Shown here in pieces: positions 59,284 through 64,000 of a stretch of 64,000 bases of DNA (positions within the stretch are counted from its first letter, which is position 1; the number at the start of each line of letters is the position of its first letter). Under the pieces are notes generated by a model. The model had not been told where the DNA came from. It saw only the letters and a list, made by a program, of their open reading frames with translations, and searched no databases. The stretch is from Membranipora membranacea (lineage: Eukaryota; Bryozoa; Gymnolaemata; Cheilostomatida; Membraniporidae): NCBI GenBank assembly GCA_914767715.1, contig OU612071.1:21387681-21451680 (forward strand). The letters are read 5' to 3'. The translations under genes and the position numbers were made by a program.

Positions 59284-62200
59284 ATTAAGGTTCAGTTGAA
59301 GAAAAAGGTCTAACTCTTGTTGCTTGTTGCCATGAAAAAAACATTATTTTCATGGTGTCTATGATTGTTGTATTGGTGATACTAAGAATGGTGCTCACTT
59401 AAAGCATGTGATCATTGCTGGCTGATATAGTACGCTTGCTTGTCTGCAGTATATGATCGTCACTTATGGTTTTACTTAGGAGACCTCTTGTGTAGTTTTT
59501 TGAATCTCAGTGCACATACTTAAGGTGAATTGAATATTCATGTCTGACAAAACGACTGGCTGTGGTTCGTTTAGTAATAACATGTTCTTTCAGTGTTTTG
59601 CTCTGGGGAAGGGGGGGGGGGGGAAAGTTGAACTATAGACAGATAGATCAATATCTGATCGTCAGTTCCGCAAAGTTTAGACAGCATTTTAATTTGTTGG
59701 TTTTCATGACAGTGTGTTTTTGTAACGCCCTCTTGTTTTATTTACAGACAGCATTAGCACAGTGCCTCGGTAAGGCGCTGTTGGGTTGAAAACTAATTGT
59801 TGTAACGAGAAACAGACGATCTGAGTTGTTTCCCTGGGATAATGAGGTGAGTGGACAATGTTGCGAAGGAAAGCTCACAACACTTTCTCTACAGAATTTG
59901 TCATCAAGCCACCTCAACGCGCCGACCCACCGTTTGATAAACTTGGCTAGGATCGCGTACATTGGACTCATATATGCCTGCTCTGCCTTAAATATATTTG
60001 GTGACCATTAGTTCATTATGCAGTTGTTGGCTTTAGACTATATTTTATTTCTTGTTGCTAGATTTTATTGAAGCATTTGTGATATTGTTCCCACCTGTAC
60101 TGAAGGAAGAAAACTATTCAAATGTTTAGCCCATCATTGCTAGAATGTCAAATTTTGTATCTCGAACAACACATGAATCATAGGAATGATAATACAAGTA
60201 ATGCGTTGTATAAGATCTGTATCCTGTCCATCTATCTAACTGTCTCGTTTTTTACAGTGAGGTTTATCAATATGTGATGAGTTAGAGGAATCATCAGCAG
60301 TCTGTAGTGGCTTATTCTCACTCAAAGCTAACGGCCAATCACAACACAGTATACTACCCACCAATCACAGCACAGTAAACTGGTGTCATGGTGAGTTATG
60401 AACATTTCTACATCCTCCTAACTGTAAGGATATAGAACTATAAGGATGTGTATCTCTGATTGTAAGGGTTATTCTGATCTGTCTATATTTGCCCTAGCTA
60501 AATTCAATTTTTTTCCTAATATTAAAATACTGCTGAAGGTACTCCTGCTACATGGATTTATCTCTGCTCTATCGACCAGCAATATACATATAATAGTACA
60601 AAATGTGAGCAGAATGCCCAAGCCCATGTAGTTCAAACTTTAGGGCAGCTAATAGTTACAAACAGGAAGGTACTTCAGAAACTTGTTGTAGATATTACTA
60701 CTAGAAATGAAGTCACCTCCACACCAGTCACATGTTATACTGTTGTATGTATATCTATGACCGATAGAGCATGTAGCTTGAGTACCACCAGAATGAATGA
60801 TTGTTTCCAGATTTCACGAGGGCTGACTGTAACGATCAGAGATACCCATCCTAACCTTGCAATCTTGAACTCAGTGTGGTGATATCACTACATTCTCATT
60901 CTAAAAATTGGTAGGGTAGTTCCTACCTGTATAAAAGCCAACTACATCGTCTACCAACCTAGAAAACTTCGAGTTCTCCTCTTCTTTTATCTTTTGATGT
61001 ATCTATCGGATACTCTGAGGGTTATCCCATCTTTTCATAATGGAGCACAACTCTAAGTTGCCAATTTTCATTTCTAGTAGGCTATAGGTTTCTCGTTATA
61101 AGGCTATCCCCCATTTGATTTGAGGGGTCCCGCTGAAGTACATTTCCCTCAACCCTTAACTTTTTTTTTGGTCAGTTATACCCCACTCATTGATCATTTG
61201 ACCAAAGTTATCATCGTGTGTTTTCCTTTTCAATTTTTTTCTGTTGGAAGATTGAACTGGTCTATCTTAATCTCAAATGTGTCCTGTCCTCAGCCAACTT
61301 GGCCATCTTCCCATCTACTATTGACGAGTCTGGCCTGTTGCAGATATTGTAGGTTAACCAAATAAGCCGCGTCATGGTATCCATGATATCGTTTGCAACT
61401 CTAGTGCTGTTTGGGCAGCTAGTGAGAATCATCTCCATGAAGCTATTCTTTCGCTGCTTTAGATCGTAACAGTCGGTGAGAAAAGGTTCTCGCTGATGAT
61501 ATCCAATGATACAGGTTTACATGGCTGGTTGTATCTCTGACCAAATCATTTTGCTGTCTGAGGTTGACCTCAGCAGTGTTTGTTCTCTTCAATCGTTTAA
61601 CTCACAGAGAAACCTCCTCTCTGAGAAGAATAAGAGGAGATGGTTGTGTGTTTAATCAATCTTTTCTGCATCAAACTTTTCTACTCTGAATCAAACTTTA
61701 CCAGGTAAATTGATATCTGTCACCATATAGTGAGAAATAATCAAATTTCAGAAGTATATGTTCATAATACCGCAAAACCGCAAAGTGGCTACAGCCTCTA
61801 GCAGTGTATCCATTACACTGGTCAGTCGGTGAGAATTGTCCCTCTAAGGTTATGAAATATAGCTGGCAGTTTTGTTAAGGAATACTGTTTTTACCTCAGA
61901 AATACTGCTTGAAATTCGTTCTCTTTATCATAATCACTGATAATATGTATCACATAATTCGCCCTTTGATGACTCTGCATGTGTAGGCCAAATTCTTCCC
62001 GATTTCTTGTAATGAACCTAGCTGAGTGTAAAACAATTATTCTCAAACCATTTAATTAGAACTTCTAGTATGCATGTACTGTATATTGGTAGGTAAAAAT
62101 TTGTTTTGCTACTGTTCCAGATTTTGGGATGTTACTGGCAGTTTGAATCTGATGAGGCAAACTTGATCTTATGAATACGAATGACCTAATCACACTTTTC

Positions 62201-62955
62201 TTTCATTTTTACAATGATTTATTTAAGGAAAAAATCAAACACTTGTTCTACTAGTTGGGATTATGCGTTTCAGTTTTCCCTTTTTATCTTCAGTGCTGAA
62301 ATCTCTATTTAAACAGGTACCAGTATTAACAGTATATACCCTCCGTTCACTTGAACTCTACTTCTGCCCCACTTTTTTAATATTAAACACTGGTGCCTTC
62401 ACACCCTTTCAAAATTTCCCTTCCAGTGTATTTGTCTACCACATATCAATACCGGCCATGATGACACTTTTTCGACACCAACTAGCGCACCACATAAAAT
62501 TGGTTATAGTCAAATTTTTGATCAAGCCATTTCTAACTTTATATCGACTCCAGTTGATGTTTCTTCACAGACAATCCCAGTCTGTCAAACACCCTTGTCT
62601 ATACATCAACAGCCTTCCTGTTGGTCACTGCAAAGCGCCGTGAGTTGTGTTACACTTGTCAGAAGTTTTGGAGGCCTTGAAATTCAAGGGTAATCTTCTC
62701 TGTCCATGAAGGAGGACAACTCCATATTTTTCTTTATTTTAGGACTTCGCATTAGCCCTAACATTTTTATTTCCACTATGTACCATTCATTGATCATGGT
62801 CGAGCTAATTGATGCCAACTTTTTTTCAGTTTTTTTTTACACAGTAGTTACCCTGGTCAAAGATTTGAAACTCTTCTGGCAGAATAATAAATGATGATTT
62901 CCGCTCCCATTGTGATCGTGTGTAAGCTGAGGGTTCCTCTCGCTTATTTATCGCT
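59284..62955. other. outer part of the right arm, decayed coding traces
   Basis: Counterpart of 13185-17100. The minus strand near 61250-61640 keeps fragments of the unrecognised protein seen at 14116-15217. Plus-strand frames, including the 126-codon frame at 62263-62643, appear to be antisense by-products. No intact gene. Confidence 0.4.
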
Positions 62956-64000
62956 TCGTGCCCTCTATCCTAACCGTTTCAACATTCAACGACATTTTTA
63001 AAACATGGCTTTTGTTTATATTATATTTGTATACCCTGATTGACAAACGATTTATAGATTTTTTTTTGGTGATATAAGGCTAGATCTGAGTGATTGTGTT
63101 CTGTAGTAAGTCCTCCTCCACAATGCAGCTATAGTCTGGACTTGTTGATCTCTGGTGGTGCCAGCTGTTCCATTTTTGTGTTGTTTTGTTGATGATATGA
63201 CATTCAATCTTCACTAAAAAAAAATCGTAATCTGTAATCGTAGCAGAGGGAACAAGGTTTAGATTGAGACAATTGATTGACTTTGCCTTTGGCCTGCATC
63301 TTCTGTCTGCTATGAAAGGTAGAGGAAACCACTAACGCAGCCATTTCATGCTCTGAGACAAGGTGTGTCACTCCTGACCTTGTCTGTCACCCTCCCGCTC
63401 AATCACCTCACATTTTATGTATCTTATTAATTTGCCCTCTTCAGTATTTCTCCCTGGATAATCTCCTTTTTCTCTTGTATGGTGTTGTTCTCACTTCACC
63501 AATATAACCCTGCAATTAAAAAAGGTTATGAGATTTTATAGAATGTTGTTGTGCCGATTGTCACTCAGGCAAGTGGTAAGAGGGGAACGGTTATTTTCAA
63601 CTTCATAAACTCTGTCTAATCTCCCCCTATACCACTCACCATATCTGGGTTTCCAGAGAAACTTCATCCTATCCATCTTCATAGTATGACTTAATCATGA
63701 CTCTATATCATGTCAGCCATGAAGCATTAATACAATAAACATCTGTCGTGTTAATCATGGAGTCGGCAATTAATATCCTTTCTGTGAGGAATATTTCAAG
63801 TTCTTCAGTAGCTCTCTCCGTATGTTAATTTAGCTCAACTGCTGCTAGTATATCTGGTGTGAGAACCTTCAGATCTAGTCCTTTGCTCCGGAGAAATACA
63901 AGTGTTTTCATAGCCGTAAATATCTGTCCTATAGAGCTATTCCTTTGTCTGTTGAGTGATATTTTCACCCTATAAAAACTCTAACAACAACTCTGATGTC
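62956..64000. other. no gene seen; outside the duplication
   Basis: Sequence beyond the outer breakpoint of the right arm, with no exon or repeat that I can support. Confidence 0.3.

Larger units (their letters stand above)
42974..62955 (-). repeat. right arm of about 50-kb inverted duplication
   Basis: Reverse-complement counterpart of 13185-29570; matched anchors are listed there. This arm is longer (about 20.0 kb against 16.4 kb) because it carries the foldback MULE (about 7 kb with its extra flank) and three other insertions, while lacking the Harbinger and the TTAA MITE. Confidence 0.9.

Noticed and set aside
62263-62643. 126-codon plus-strand frame, the longest in the outer right arm
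   Set aside because: Its left-arm counterpart (about 13800-14000 reversed) is not open, and the composition is Phe/Leu/Ser-rich, typical of antisense AT-rich sequence.

Overview
This is a eukaryotic, AT-rich window with split genes (GT..AG introns of roughly 100-900 bases), several classes of eukaryotic transposons, tRNA-derived SINE-like pieces and many inverted-repeat elements. No bacterial features are present. The gene content (C-type lectin receptor, tyrosine-kinase exons, NHL-repeat exons, PIF/Harbinger, MULE and LINE remnants) fits an early-branching marine metazoan. A sponge is my best guess, but that is an inference and not proven by the sequence.

The main architectural fact is a very large inverted duplication. 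A left arm (about 13185-29570) recurs in reverse complement as a right arm (about 42970-62955), around a unique spacer of about 13.4 kb. The arms are diverged and each has its own insertions. The left arm carries a 5.0-kb PIF/Harbinger transposon (17813-22836, TSD ATT, with the empty site preserved in the right arm near 55820) and a 588-bp TTAA-flanked MITE (26599-27186). The right arm carries a roughly 6.5-kb foldback MULE-type element (about 47670-54190), a 412-bp MITE (55921-56332), and a 2.4-kb MITE plus foldback composite (56852-59283).

Region by region. 1-13184 holds decayed mobile-element coding pieces (two P-loop/PIF1-helicase-like remnants, a LINE reverse-transcriptase tail, a MULE-like scrap), a small MITE, and one compact intact two-exon RING-finger gene at 9944-10453 with a TATA box upstream. 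13185-29570 (left arm) holds unrecognised decayed coding sequence, the Harbinger element (DDE transposase plus a Myb/SANT-like partner), conserved but unassigned exons, a SINE, and an intact six-exon gene for a type II membrane C-type lectin (26143-29507, minus strand, 457 aa by my splicing). 29571-42969 (spacer) holds NHL-repeat exons on both strands (both damaged), a LINE fragment, a tRNA-like SINE, the last three exons of a tyrosine kinase with a frameshift in the activation loop, and a hAT-like element lying exactly at the inner edge of the right arm. 42970-62955 (right arm) holds a pseudogenised copy of the lectin, the foldback MULE with two near-identical inverted copies of a transposase C-terminal gene flanked by 112-bp satellite arrays, and the MITEs. 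62956-64000 shows no gene.

The functional genes I would defend are the lectin receptor and the small RING protein. The transposon proteins are recognisable, but most appear broken.
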